A stretch of 64,000 nt of DNA from an uncultured Desulfobacter sp. (lineage in GTDB: Bacteria; Desulfobacterota; Desulfobacteria; Desulfobacterales; Desulfobacteraceae), in assembly GCF_963677125.1 (NCBI RefSeq), contig NZ_OY781882.1, forward strand, positions 380,501-444,500, read 5' to 3'. Every line of letters begins with the position of its first letter. The stretch's first letter is position 1. The position numbers and the translations under genes were made by a program. The notes below the pieces were generated by a model. It was not told the origin of the DNA, did not search any database, and worked only from the letters and a program-made list of their open reading frames with translations. This document shows, in pieces, positions 16,901 through 31,900 of the stretch.

Positions 16901-19900
16901 CCCGGACCTTGGCAGTGATTTTGATTTCAAGGACATCTCTTTTCTGGATATCATAAAAGCGGTGCGTGGCGGTTTTACCTTTATCAACGATACCTTTGAA
17001 AGCAATACCTTTTATACCCAGGTACTGCCCATACTCAACTTCTCTTTGTCCGACACCTTGACGTTTCTGGATGATTTTGCCGTCCAGCTTGAAACGGCGG
17101 CACAAGATCCGGCAGGATCTTTACAGGATGCGGAAGCATTCTTAGAAGATATTCTGGGCATTGATGATGACAATACGGCAGCCGTTTCAGACCAGAAGTT
17201 CGCCCTGACCCTTGACGGATCCATTCTCAAGATCCACATGGAGTACAATAAGATCTTTAGCGATCTGTCCACCTTCAACCTTGATCTGGCCTCCCTGGTT
17301 GATATGGCGGGCGAAGAGATCCCGGGTCTGGACAATATCGATATCCTCAGCGACCAGCTAGGTGCAGGTGCGGCAGCAAACATCCTTTTACAGGCACTGT
17401 TGAACCTTCAGGTGGATGCAGGCATTGATTTTTCAGACATCGCAAATCCGCTGTTTTTTCTGTACGACTATGATGAGACAGACGGCACAGGCACCACTGC
17501 CGGGCTCGGCTTCAGGGTTGCCGGTGAAGACCTTGAAATGAAGTTTGAAGTCGGCCCACTGGGGCTTGGGGCGGTAGGCGGCTCCGCCGTGATTGACGGA
17601 GACGGCAACAACCTGACCACAGATGATTTCGCCATGTTAGAAGTCCATCTGGACCAGATCGATTTTACGGGGGTTTTGCCGGAAAACCTGCCCGAAGGGG
17701 TGGACCAGGCAATTATTGATGCCCTGCCCGCCGATGATGGAAAATTTTATATCGACACCGAGGATGTCAGGCTCAATATCAGCCCTGAAGTAACCGGGGA
17801 CATCAGCGTCAACATGCCCCTGAAGATGTATTTTGAAGGTCTGGAATTCAACCTGCCGGACATGGACATCAACCTGCCCGACATTAACCTGGACGGCATT
17901 CCGGACATTTCCATCGGAGATCTCCTGGACGGCTTGAGCTTGCCCGATCTTCCCGGTATTCCCTTAATCGACATTGACGCCCCGGACATCATCGGCTTTT
18001 TTGAAGGCCTTGGCGGAAGCCTGAGCCTGGCCTCCATCCTCAATGCCCCGAGTATTTTTATTGACGGGATCGATTTCGGCCTGGGCTACATCGTGGACAT
18101 GTTCACCATGGACTTTGCCGTGGATCTGCCTTTTATCGGGGATATCCTGGGTGATTTCAGCGGTTTTCTCAATGATTTCAGGATCGATATCCTGGACGGC
18201 CTTCGGTTTGATCTCTCCATCAACGGCGGCCTCATCGAGATCGTCCGGGACACTTACTGGACCGTATTCGGGACCGGGGGCCTGAACTTTCTTCAGGACA
18301 GCAACAGCGACGGCCAGATCACCAGCGACGACATCTTTGTGGGCTGGTATGATACCGACGGCCTGAAACTGGGTGACTGGACAGTGGACCAGGGAGACAA
18401 TGTCCTGGCAGGGGCAGACGCCATTCAGTTTGACATGCAGCTTGGCGGCACCATCCTTGGCACCGGTATCGACATCCCCCTTGACATCGACCTGCCCGGG
18501 TTCGAATTCAGCGTGGACGGCGGATTCGGGCTGGCCATGGACTGGAGTTTTGACTTCGGCACCGGTTTGAGCGGCACCGAAGGGTTTTATATCGTTACCA
18601 ACCAGGATGAAACCGACAAAGAGTTTGAAGTCAACGTCAACGTTGTCCTGGACGGAGACCCGGACACCCAGGAAGTTACGGCGTTCAGCGGGAACGGCAC
18701 ATTCGGATTTTTTACAGCCACCCTGGTTGACAACAATCCCAACAGAAAGGCAAGCGGTCTGTACGGCCAGTTTTCCATGGATATTGTGGGAGACATGACC
18801 AACCGCCTCAACATGATGCAGATTTCCGCCACTCCACTGGAAAAATCCTTTGTCACGGATTTTACCGTTGACGGAGAACTGGATCTGGCCATGACCCTGG
18901 GCATCGCAGGGGCGTCGGGCATCCCCACCCTGGTGGGCGATCTCACCGTGGACTGGGATTATTCGGTCTCCGGCGGCATGACCGATGCCGTGATCGCCAT
19001 TGAAAATTTCGGTATTGATGTCAATTCAATGGTGGATGATTTCCTGTTGCCCATCATTGAAGAAATTGAAAACGTGCTCTCCCCCATCGAGCCCATTGTG
19101 GATACCCTGACCGCAGATATCGGCATGGGGGTCATCGGCATAGACAACATGATGGACCTCATTGACACCGTCATGTTGCTCCAGGGCAAGGAGGCCATCA
19201 ACTGGGCTTTTGTAGATTCCGTGGCCTATATGATGAACCTGGCTGACACCGTGCGGTCGTGGAGTGCCATGGGCGGAATCATATACCTCGGCGATATCAG
19301 GGGATTCGGCACGGATGACGTAGAAGGTGATGCCGGAGCGGTTTCGCTTTCCGCCGACATGCAGGCCAGATTTGACGACATGGAAGCGCAGTCTTCCGCC
19401 GGTGCCTCTGCAGGGGCCACCAACCGGTCGGGTTTCAGAGTTCTTGAATACATGACCGATCTTTCCAACTGGGTGGAACTGCTCACAGGCGGGGATGCCA
19501 CTCTGTTTACCTATGAGATGCCTCTTCTGGAAGCCATGGCCAGCTTCAGCGTGCCCATATTCGGCTTAAGCCTTGGGCCGGCCAGTTTCGGCATCATGGC
19601 CACCGGCTCATTGGAGTTGTCAGCCGACTTTGCATTTGGATATGATACCTACGGCGTCAGGAAGGCCTTGAGTTCCGGCGACCCGCTGGACGTCATGGAC
19701 GGATTCTACGTATCAGACGTGACCCTGCCCGAATTTTCAAACGGCAGCATTGTTTCCGGCACCGGCGGTGTGGACAAGGCAGAGCTGACATTCAACGTCA
19801 GTGTCGGCCTTGAGGCCGGGGTGAGCCTTGGCATCATCAAGGGCGGACTTGGCGGCGGCATCAACTTTTTTACGGAGGTCGACCTCCAGGACATTGAAAC

Positions 19901-22900
19901 GTCCACCCTGACCAAGGATGACCTGGGGAATGTAACCGATATCACCTGGGAATCGGACGGAAAAATCAGGATTTCCGAAATCGAAACCATGTGGGGGTAT
20001 GAGGGCGGCGGATTCCAGAATCTGTTCAATATCACTACGGGTTTAGAGGTTTATGCATCCGCATATGTAAAAATTAAGATTCCCATCGTTGGCACCAAAA
20101 CGGTTGTCGACATCACCCTGTTTGAAGCCACCCTGTTTGAGATCTCCCATGATGCGCCCAATGTCCAGCCCACCCTTGCCGTTCAGTCCGGCGACATGTT
20201 GACGATTAATGCCGGAACTCTGGCCGGGAACCGGGAATATTTCAATACAGTGGACGGCGGCGAGTCTTTCTGGCTCACCGGTTCCGGCGGAACCGTTAAT
20301 GTTGAATTCGACACCTGGTATCAGACCTTTACCGGGGTCAACAAGGTGGTTATCGATACCGGTGAAGGAAACGATTATATTGATGCCTCCCTGCTGGAAG
20401 ATGCCACCCTGGAAGCCCACGGGGGGGCCGGGGACGACACCATCATCCTGGGTGACGGCGGCGGCACGGTATATGGGGATGACGGCGACGACACCCTGAC
20501 CATCTCAGGCGCCAACGGCGGAACCCTTGACGGCGGTGCAGGAAAGGACACGCTCACGGGCGGGACAGGCAACGACACCCTGATCGGCGGGGATGACGGG
20601 GACAAGCTTGTGGGCGGTGCCGGCAACGATATCCTGGACGGCGGTAAAGGAAGCGATTCTCTCCAGGGCGGCATCGGGGACGACACCTACCGGTTTGCAG
20701 CCCTTTACGGGGCCGATCGGTTTCTGGACGGCAGCGGCGCCACCAGCCTTGACTTCAGCGCCATGACCACCAGTGTGGAACTCCAGCTGTCAAGGGACGG
20801 CGTTTCAGCGGTTTCCGTTGACGGGGACGTGTTCCGCACCGGCAAGAGCGATGTCAGGAACATCACCCTGGGATCGGGTGATGACCAGATGTACGTCAAA
20901 AGCTTTCCCGACGGCACGGTGAACATCACGGATACGGGCGGCAACGATGATTACCGCATCACCTTAGGCAAACCCACGGACAGCAATCCCGACGGCACGG
21001 TGAACATCACGGACAACAGCGGTGAGTTTGATGAAATTATCGCCATGCAGACAGTCTTGATTTCACCCATCAGCATTGATAATTTTGAGGTGAACAACGG
21101 TCGTGAACAGGTGATTTATAACTCCGGTGTTGAACGGCTCTCCCTGGTGGGAAACGAGGCCACCTTCACGGCGGATGAAATCCTTGCCTTTGGCGGCAAC
21201 GTCACCTTCACCACATCCGATGCAGGCGGTACAAGCGATCTGGATACCATTGGGCTTAGGGTCATCGGCCGGAACATCGACATGCAGTCCGATGTGACCG
21301 CAGCCCATATCATTATAGATTCCTTTGAAACCCTGGACATTGACCAGGAGCTTGTCGCCCTCAATAACGGGTATATTGATGTCCGGACTTACGGCGATGA
21401 TACCGACATCATTCTGAACAACAATCTTTTTGTCTCTGCAGGCGACACCAGGAACGCAGACGGCACCGGCACCGTCAAGCTGACCAGTGCGGACGGGTCC
21501 ATCCTCAACCCAAGCGGTTCCATGATCAAAGCCACGGGCGGCACATTACAGGCAAGGGCCTATAATGCCATCGGCACCACTGCCGACCAGATTTTAACGA
21601 ATATCGCCTACCTTACGGCCATCACCCACACCGCCGGCACCGGCGACATTGTCATCAAAGAAACGGACAGCCTGATCGTGGAGGTGGAAGATACTCTGGG
21701 ACAGGCTGAGAATTCAAGTTTTACGGCTAACCCGTCCAATGGAGACAATTACTGGGAAACCAACACGGCCTGGGATAATCTGGCCGGCAGCGACTGGTTC
21801 ACGGTGCTTGACGACGGAAGATTCGACTACGCAATTGAAGTGGGAAACGGCGATCTCCACCTGACCCTGCTTGCCACGGACGCCTTGCTGACTCTTGCCT
21901 CGGGCGATATCCACACCAGAAAGGCCACGGGAAACATTACCCTGACCACGGACGACGTTGACTTTACTTCGGGCGAGGACATGATCATCAGCACGGGCAA
22001 TATGATCATCCAGGCCAACCAGCTGGTCTGGGATTATCTCATCGGTTCGGCAGCCGAAGCCGTGGGCGGCACTGAAATCCAGAGAAGCGATCATCTGACC
22101 CAGATGGCCCTTGGCATGAGGGACTGGGCCGCCTTTGCCGACGGTTTTGCCTCCATCACCATCGGCCGCAGGGACAACGGCAACCTGATGACCATCGGTG
22201 ACCTTTACGACGTCACCGAGGTCAAGATGACCGGCCAGCCCAGGAGCGATAATGCCGCCATTGATGACGACACCACATTCCTGTCCGATGATCTCCAGAT
22301 CAAGGGAAGAATTGATGCCGCCGGAGACATGGCCGAATTCCAGGGACGCACCATATCCGTCAACTCCCAGAATGTTCATGATCTCCTAGGCCTTCCCGAC
22401 TCGGGCGTTACAGCGGATACAGTAATATTTACAGCGGACGACCAGATGCACGTGGGTGGATGGATCCGGGGCGAAAATCTGGTGGATATCGATGTCACCA
22501 ATACAAACGAAAGCCAGGTCAATCCCACCGGGACAGCCATGTACGTAACGCCGCCCAATGCCCCCACAAGTCTCTACATGGATGTGGGGTCAGTGATCGA
22601 GTCCTTGAATGCCGCAAGTCTCATTGATATCGATCTTTCCCATGCAGCCCAGGTGGGCAGTGAAATTGAAGCTTACGGCACAGGTTCCCGGATTGATATT
22701 GATGCAGGACTTGATTTTCTCCTGAACGAGGCTGCGGTCATTGCGGCCAGGAGTGCGGACACCCTCATTGATATCAATACCGGCGGGCTTCTTGCCATCA
22801 ACTCGGGCTCGGCCGTCAGTGCCGGCATTGAATATATCGACGTTGACGGGACCCCCACGCCCCAGCTTACCGGCTCAGGCGCGGACATCATCCTCTCTTC

Positions 22901-25900
22901 AACCGGAGAGATGCTCCTGGCAGGTTCCATCGGCACCGCAGACGAATTGGCCCTGACCTCCGGCACCGCCACCCGGGATGACGAGGCATTCGGAGATCCG
23001 GACGACCCGTCCTACAATGCGGCCTATGCCGTGTACAACAAGACCGCCTATTTTGACATGCTGGCAGCAAATCATTATCTGAAAAATCACATCGGGGATT
23101 ACGGGCTTATGGTCACGGGTACGGTCACCTCCCTGGGTGATAACACCGGCCTTGTCTTTGAATCGTCAGATGACGTGATTGTCCGGGGCAACATCAATGC
23201 GCTGGGCAGCGGTTCGTCCATCACCGTCCAGTCCGACGTATTTACCTATGTGGAAGGCTTTGTCACGGCAGCGGACGACATCACCATCCTGGGCGGTGTG
23301 GAAATCGACGGAACCGACCTGACCGGCGCGGACAGTTTCGGCACCAGCCTCTATGTCCATGCCACGTCCACCATCAAGACCACCGGTTCGGATGCGGACA
23401 TCCTTGTCCGGGGAAGCCGGGATGTTGAACTTTACGGTGTCCTGGTGGCAGGCGGAACCGTGGGCGAGAACGGGGTCGTGTGGAGCGGAACCGGATCGGA
23501 TGTCACGGTAACGGCGGGAAGCCAACTGCTTATTGATACCGGTCTGCTTGCTGCGGGCAATGTTTCCGTCAACGGCGGCACACCCGATGCCGGGGACAAT
23601 GACCTGGGTTTTAAAGTCACAACGGCCGGCGGCGTAACCGCCAGGGGCTATAACGGCACCGGCGGCAACATCACCTTCACCGGTACCGGCGACATGGAGA
23701 TGATGGGAAACCTGGTGGCAGGCGGTTCCCTTGTCCAGACCTTTGACGGCGACGGCAACCTGCTTACACAGGAGATTGACTGGTCCGGGACGCTCGGCAC
23801 AGTGACCATGAACCTTGACGGCCAGGCCTTTATCGGCGGAAACACGGTCAATGTCGACAACCAGCCCACCACCACGGGCGGATATATTTACTCGGCCTCG
23901 GATGTCACCATCAACGGCGGCACCAGCACCGACGGCGTCGGCACCCTGGTCCAGGGGGCATCTGAAATTGTGGTCAACAAAGCGGACGGAACCATTCATT
24001 TAACAGCTGTAGGAGACGCCGTTATTTCAGGCATGCTGATCGCGGGCGGGCAAATCACCCAGATCAGGGATGCCGACGGCACCTATCAGGGCCGTGAGGT
24101 CTCAAATTACGGCGGTGCATCAAGCATCATCATCGAGGCTGACGACCAGATTCAGGTAGGTGTCGGGCTTGAAGCCGGATCCCTGATCAACCTTGTGGGC
24201 GGAGACGACAGCAGCGGAACCGGGATATCGCTTTTGGGCTCGGCCCAGCTCAAAACCTGGATGGAAAACTCCCAGATCCTGCTCAACGCACCGGGCAGTG
24301 TGGAAATCCTGGCCCCGGCCCATACCAACGAGATCGTTTCCCAGGGGTGGCCCGTGAATGCATCCGGCAACCTGACCGGTGACGTCACCCTTGACATTGA
24401 CATGGACATGGTGAGCCACACCATCAGCGCATCGGTCACCATTGCGGCCGCAGACACGGCAGACAACACCAGCGTCAATGATTTTTTGACCGACATCCAG
24501 ACCGCCTTGGACAACGCGACCTGGACGGTTTCCAACGCAAATTCCGGCGCACCTTATAACGACGGCGACACCTATACGGATTTTGCCGCCAATTCCGACA
24601 TGACGGTCAAGCTGTTTGAAGGAAGAATTAATTTTACAGGCGCCTATTCCTTTATTATTTCAGATAGTTCCATTAATGCCGACCAGGTGGGACTGGACCT
24701 TTCCGGCGGGATACTTGAATCTGATCTTTATTATGCGGTGGATGCCCGGCAGACCGGGGCATCGGTGAGCATCGGCGCGCCTGCCGGTCCCAACGGTAAA
24801 CTTTACATCGGCGGCAAGGTCATTGCCAACACCACCGTCAACATGTACAGCGGCACCTCCGCGGACGGCAAGGACATTGAGGTGGATTACACGGGTGTTC
24901 TTGAGACCGTCAACGGCAGCATTGAATTTGATGCCGGGGAAAACGGCGAGATCAAGGGCGAGGTGATCGCAGGCGGCACCGGATCAAATGTGAACATCAC
25001 CTCCGGTACCAGTCTGACCATCATCGGCGATGTCTCAGCGGAAAATGACGTCACTCTTTTCGGCGGTTCCGTGGACAACGACGGGTCCTTGAGCCTCAAG
25101 GTGGAAGGAACAGCCAATATCTTTTCATTCGGCGGGGGCGGCACCATCAACCTGGGCGGCACCAATGAGGTGGTTATCGACGGTGTTGTGGGCACGGGCA
25201 GCACAACCCTTGCCGGGATCAACATTGATTCCCAGTTCGGCACCGTGACTCTGGCCGAAGATTCGGGCTGGATCACGGCGGACGCCCCGCTGGTGATCAC
25301 CGGCGTGGGAATCGACGTACAGGCGGTCATCGAAAGTATTGCACCCGATATTGACGGATATGAAATCATCCTGAATGCGGATGAGACCTTAAAAGTCAGG
25401 GGGGATATCACCACGGCCGGGGACATCCTCATGACTGCAGGTACGCAAACACAGATTTTCAACGGCTCAGTACAGGCAACAGGAACAGATTCCCGGATCA
25501 TGGTGACCGGTGCGGCCCTGACCACCTCCCAGATCGGGCTGGACACCAGCAATGAGTTGATCCAGCAGGGCGCAGTTATTGAGGCCACCCAGGATGTCAC
25601 ATTTGACCTCACAGGCAGTATCACCATCGGCCAATCCACCCTGGTGGGCACCACAAACGACAACAGCACCATCAACCTTGACGGGTCTGTGGTAACCATT
25701 GTGGGTTCGGTCATGGGCGGCGGCCAGGTCAACACGGGCTCAACCGTCTGGGTCGGACAGACATCCGATGTGAACATCACGGCGGTGGAACAGTTTATCA
25801 TGGGTGGTTCCGGTATCGTCGACCATGTTGTGGAAACCGTGGGGGGTAACCTCAAGGCCACGGGAGACATCTCCATATCCGTAGTCGGCGGCACCTCGGC

Positions 25901-28900
25901 CACGGCCGTTTCCCAGAATTCTTTGAGCACCATCACGGCAGACTCCACCGGAGCCGGGGCACTCACGGCAGCACCCCAGCCTTCGCTTGTCAATATCACC
26001 ACGGACCGGTCCGTAAATCTTTCAGGCTTTATAACGGTTTCGGATGAAAACAGCGTCGTGAACGTCACCACAGGAAACCTGGCCATATTCAACGGCCTTG
26101 TTTCAGCCGATGATCAGATCAACGTAACTGCCGGGGATGATGCCGGCGGCACATCGGTGCTGCTCCAGCAACTGGTGTACCAGACCGACTCGGCAAGCGG
26201 ATACCTGGTGGACCATAACGGCCGTCTTATGAACAGTGACGGATTTCTCGTGGATTCAGACGGCAACCTTGTGGATGAAAACGGGGATTCAGTGGCAGAT
26301 GGTGTTGAAGCCGGTGATCCCGTAAGACTGTCCGGGGCCGTATTTGATACCGGAACCGGCGGGCAGGTTAACATCACAGGGGAAGACAACGTGGTGATAT
26401 CGGGTAAAATCGGCGAGCAGGCCGTTGTGGACAACCAGATCACGGTTACCCTGGACACCATAAACCTCACTTCCAATTCAGGCGACGTCAATATTGCCGG
26501 AACCGTCAACGCCAATGACGTCATTAACATAGACGGGACCAATATTGCGGTTCTTGCCGGCGGTATTGTCAAGATCCGGGAGGACGGGGGCGACATCACC
26601 CTTGCATCCACCGGCAATATCCTGGTTGCAGCCACGGACAACGTGGCCACGGCCGGGGAAGTGGTGGCAGACGATCTGCTTCACATCCACGGCAATGCCG
26701 TTGAGATAAACGGCGTTGCAGCGGTCAACGACGGCACAACGGCAAGGGTGCTGATCAACGGCGATTCATCCGTCACCATCGGCGGCATCGTTGATTCCCC
26801 GGGCATCATAGACTTGAGGGCCGGGACAGGCGCCGCCTGGACACAAGAACAGCTTACGGCGGCAACCATTTCAGAAGACGATCTTACCGGCGGGAACGTC
26901 ATTATCCAGGGTGCCGGAACAGTCGGGGCTGACGGCAATGTCGACATCCGGGCCGGCGGCAACTTTGTTATCCAGTCCGAAGCCACCATGGGAGACGGCC
27001 TTGTGGCGTCGGTCACCCCGGTGATTTCAACGGAATCCATCACCGTTGAAGTGGTCACCGGCTACAACAAGGTGGAAGACGGATTCATCCTGATCCCGGA
27101 AGTCAACTGGGTCACCACCACGGTGGAAGAGCAGGTCGGCACCGAAGAGGTTAAGGCCGGTATCGAATATTACACCATGGACGTGACCATTGTTCAGGAC
27201 GGCTATTACAACGCAACCACCGGCACATTCAAGGAATGGTTTGTCGAAGGCGTGGATTACAATAATGCAGATGTCAACTGGGCCCTTACCGGCGCCACAG
27301 ACCCGAGAAATACACCGGCTGCAGAGCCCAATCCCGACTATCATCCCTACAATACCCTCAATGACCTGCAAAAACTTGCCGTGCAGAAACATCTGGGCTA
27401 CATGCCGCTGTATGATTTTTCATATGCCAATGCCAAACTGAACCGGGTTCTCAACGGCAACCCGACCCAGGAGAACTGGACCCCGGACTGGGCAGGCAAT
27501 TCACTTGAAATCGTCCATTTGAACGTGTCAGGATGGGAAGACAAATATATCCGGCTGCCCCAGGGCGCCGGAGATGACATATTGCGGCTTGTCACCCAGG
27601 GGGAGGGATCTGTGGCCAATGAGACCGTAGGCCGCTACCAGGACCAGGCATCGGTCAGGTACACCCAGCAGAATACGGATTACGGCAGCAGTACCGTCTA
27701 TTTTTACGAACCCTGGTATCAGGAAGATTCTTTTGGATGGGGCAGCACAAGCTCGGTCAACTATTATTCCACCCGGTCGGCTGCCAAGTCGGGCATGAAT
27801 AACGAATATTTCAAGATCACCTACAATACAAACACAGGTGGAAGATATTACGATATCTATGATGCCAGTGCGGGTATTGTAAGTCATTCCTTTGATCCGC
27901 TCTGGACAACGGACGGGGTTTACCAGAATTACAGTGCTAACAGCACCCTGACTGGGAACCGCTATATCCAGGCTTCCAATTCCTATTATACGACGACTTT
28001 GTCGGTGAGCTTTGGTTCAAATGTGAGCAACTGGCAGTATGATACAGGAATTGATGCATACAGCAGCTTCACCTATGACGACCGTGATTTCTGGGCTGCG
28101 ACCTCTCCTGACGGTCCAGATACCGGAGACAATGGCTCTTCCAACGACTGGCTTGATCATGAATATGCGCAGACCGGAACAGGCAAACATCTTGCAACCT
28201 TTCTCTCCCTGTCAGAATTAAATTATGCAAAAACCCAGCACAGCTATTCTTCAGGCAGTTTCTGGATAGGTGGGATAAAGGATGGCACTACCTGGAAGTG
28301 GCTTACAGATTCCGGGGGACGGTACGGCAGCAGCGTAAGTATGTCTTGGGGATGGAACTCTGGGGAGCCCAGTGGTGACGGTGTGACAATGCAATGGGTT
28401 ATAGATTGGGGATATAAATTCAATGATGTGTCTCACGAGAATGAACTTATGGGTTTTTTTGAAGCGGAGCCTGTAATCTATAATACCGGTGCAAACCAGT
28501 TCGACACCTTCTACAGCTACAACTACGACTGGGACTCTGTTTGGAACGACATCACGGATACCCGCAAGACCCTTCATTACCAGCTGGTTACCAACACCAC
28601 AGAGATATATGAGACCAGGCCGGTTTACCGGACCTACGATGTCCAGACATCGGTAGTTTCCGAAAAGCAAATCACCCTGTGGCGCAACGAGCCCATATAC
28701 GAACAGCAGACCCAGACCCGGACGACCCGGGTGAATGTGTCGGGCGATATGGTGGGCTGGGGTACTTTTGAAAATGATGCCTTAAGTTCGGCATCGGATA
28801 TCACCGTGGGCGTGAACGGAAGCATTACTATCAGCGGGATTGTGCGCGGTACGGGCGGGTCAAGCCACATCACATTTGATGCCGACGGTATATCCGTTAT

Positions 28901-31900
28901 CGGCACGCTGCCCGGCGGGGCGGCGGCCGGAACCATCCTGGCCGAATCCAGCGTAATCACCACAGGAGAGATCCTGTTCAACAGCGATGCGGCCATCACC
29001 TTTGACGACAATTCCAGCCTGGAAGCCGTAACAATTTCCGCCACCTCCGGGACAACCCTGGATGCCGACGGGAAAATGGATGCATCCGTATCCCTTGACC
29101 TGACTTCAACCACATCCATGAACCTGACAGGCGAAGCCACGGCTCCGGTGCTCAACGCCCAGGCCGGGACCGATATCTCGGGAAGTGTTGAAACCATCCT
29201 GACCATTACCGATGTAAACCTTGACAGCGCCGCCGATATTGATTTTATCAATGCCACCATCACGGCAACCGATGTTCAGATCAATGCCGCAGGTGGTTTT
29301 ATCCATTCCGGCGGCATCATAACCACGGATGCACTTGATGCGGCAACCGGCACCGGTTTTTCAGCAAATCTTGAAGCAGGTATCGTCAACGTGATCAATG
29401 CCGGCGCAGGAGGCATTTCCTTCACCAACAAGGGTGCCCTGACCATTGCGTCACTCACCACGGGCAGCGGCGCTATTGACGTGCTCAACTACGGGGCGGT
29501 TGTGGCAACTACCATGACGACCGGCGGCCAGACCGACAATGATGATATTTCCATCGAAATTTATGACGGTGGGCTGACTTATACCACCATCGGCATGGTG
29601 AACGGTGGGCTCGGGGATGTATCCATCATCACCCAGGGGGTCCTGACCAGCACGGGCGGGGAGACCCTGATCACGGCCGATACCGTGACGGTTGAGCTTC
29701 CCGGGACAATCGACATCCGTGTGGATGCCGCGGGCCTGAACCTCAAATCTTACGACGGCGGCAATGTAACGGTTGAGGATATCGGAAACGACGGCATTGA
29801 GCTTGGGGAAATAACCATAGCAGAAGGTAATTTTACCTTTACTACGGCCGGTGATGCCGGGCTGAAAGATGTCGACCTGCTCAGTTACCCGGCCGATGCC
29901 GATATCACGGCGGGAGGCCGGATTTACGGCATCGAAAACAGCGCGGACGCCGACGCGGACTATGCCGGCGGCGGCGCCAACCTGGTTGCCGACACACTGA
30001 CCATAACGGCCGGTACGGGCATTGACGCCTTAAAAACAAAGACCAACGAACTGTTATCTGTTGCGGCAGCAACCGGCGACATCACCATCACCAACCTGGA
30101 AACAACGGTTGACGAAATTGTTAACTTGACCCTGACTGATGTCGAGGCATCGGACGGTTCCATATCCGTAACCAGTGACGGTGCAATTGTTGCCAAACGG
30201 GTCCAGGCCCTGGGTGCTGCTGGTGCCTTGAATCTGATTTCCACGGGCGGCAATATTAAGGTTACTGATCCTTCCGGCGGGGACGGTGTCTTTTCCAGTT
30301 CGACCATGCTTCTGGATGCGCTGACCAAGGTAGATCTTGAGGTGATTGCCGATGCTGAGGATTCCCTTACCATCAGAACCGGGGAATCCTTTGACCTGAT
30401 CACCACTGGCACCTATGCGGCAGACCATATCATCATTGAGTCGGACGAGAGTGTGAGCATGTCCGGTAGCCTTGTCATGGGCAACGGATCTTTACAGATT
30501 GAATCCAAAAGAGACATCCTCCTGGACGGCACGGTCGCCTCATCAGATGGAAGCGATATCGGCTTGATTCAGCTTGAATCAGACGGTACAAATCCCATGA
30601 GTATTGTTGAGCGCCATACCGACCTGGGTTTCGTCATCTACCACGATTCGAACGGGGATGAATTCCTATACGGCGGGACGGACGAGGAAGCGGTAAATTA
30701 CAACAATACCGACAACTGGTACAGGGCCGTTATTGACGGAAAGTATGTCCAGTTCGGCGTAAACATACCGGATGATCCAAACCTGTCGGCATTCCGGCAG
30801 GTGTACCTGTCAACAAACGAGGACGGAACAGGCACCCTGACCGATCTATCGGGCAATGTGCTGGACAGTGACAGGATTATCCGGATCAAGCGGGATGCGG
30901 TCTGTGTCAATGAAGCCGACGGCGGTGTTCCCGGATTTGATCCGGCCGACATGATCAAGTCGGAACGATTTGAGAACATGAGCAACATCACATTTGAGAT
31001 GGGCTCACAGACATTCGGCCAGGTCAGTATCACAGCCGGAGGCGAAAAAGGGGCCATTACCCTGAATGCAACCCAGGATCTGGATTTTTCCACCATCACC
31101 CTTGCCGCAACGGGCGATATTACCGTGGATACCACCGGTTCCCTGGCTGTTACGGCCGGATCCATCGACAATATCGGCACCAATGAGATGGAGTTCATCA
31201 CCTTGAGGGCCGATGGTGACATGACCATTGACACGCATCTGGTGACGGTTGACGGAACAAGGTATGAAATCGGGGTGCCATACGATGTCGAGGGAACAAT
31301 TCTCCTGGAGAGCGGCGGCGGAATTACCTCTTCCATGACCACCGCCACCCTGGCTGGCCCCCACCTTGAAATCATAGCTGCGGGGAATGTGGATTTAATG
31401 ACGGATGTCCGGACCCTCACTGCGGACATCTCCGGCACAGGGTTTCTGAAACTGACCAATGACGGGACGCTTGCGGCAGAACACGTGTACACGAACAACG
31501 GGGATATCCTTATTACCACCCAGGCCACATTGGCTGTAACGGATATGCGGATCTTGACCGATGCCCTTGGCAATGAAATTTCCTTGAGCAACGCCTCCGG
31601 GGATATTACCGCAGCATACATCAATGCCGGGGCCACAAACGGAGATTTGACCATCATATCGGCAGACGGGATATGGGAAATCCAGCCGGATGATCCGGAT
31701 GTGGATCTTGTGGCCAACAATATCAAAGCGATTACTCCAACCAACACCACCGATCTGGAGTACCAGGCCAACAGTTCCATCATCGGCATCCCGAACGACC
31801 TGGACATCGAATACACCGGAGACCTGATCCTTGACGGGGCCTATGTGGGATACGTCAATGTCGTTGTTCACGGTACGCTTTACCTGAAAGACTTCACTGC

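Noticed and set aside
24887..26092. 401-codon minus-strand frame inside the giant gene
   Set aside because: It is antisense of Gly/Asp/Thr-rich repeats, whose codon bias leaves antisense frames open; no independent support.
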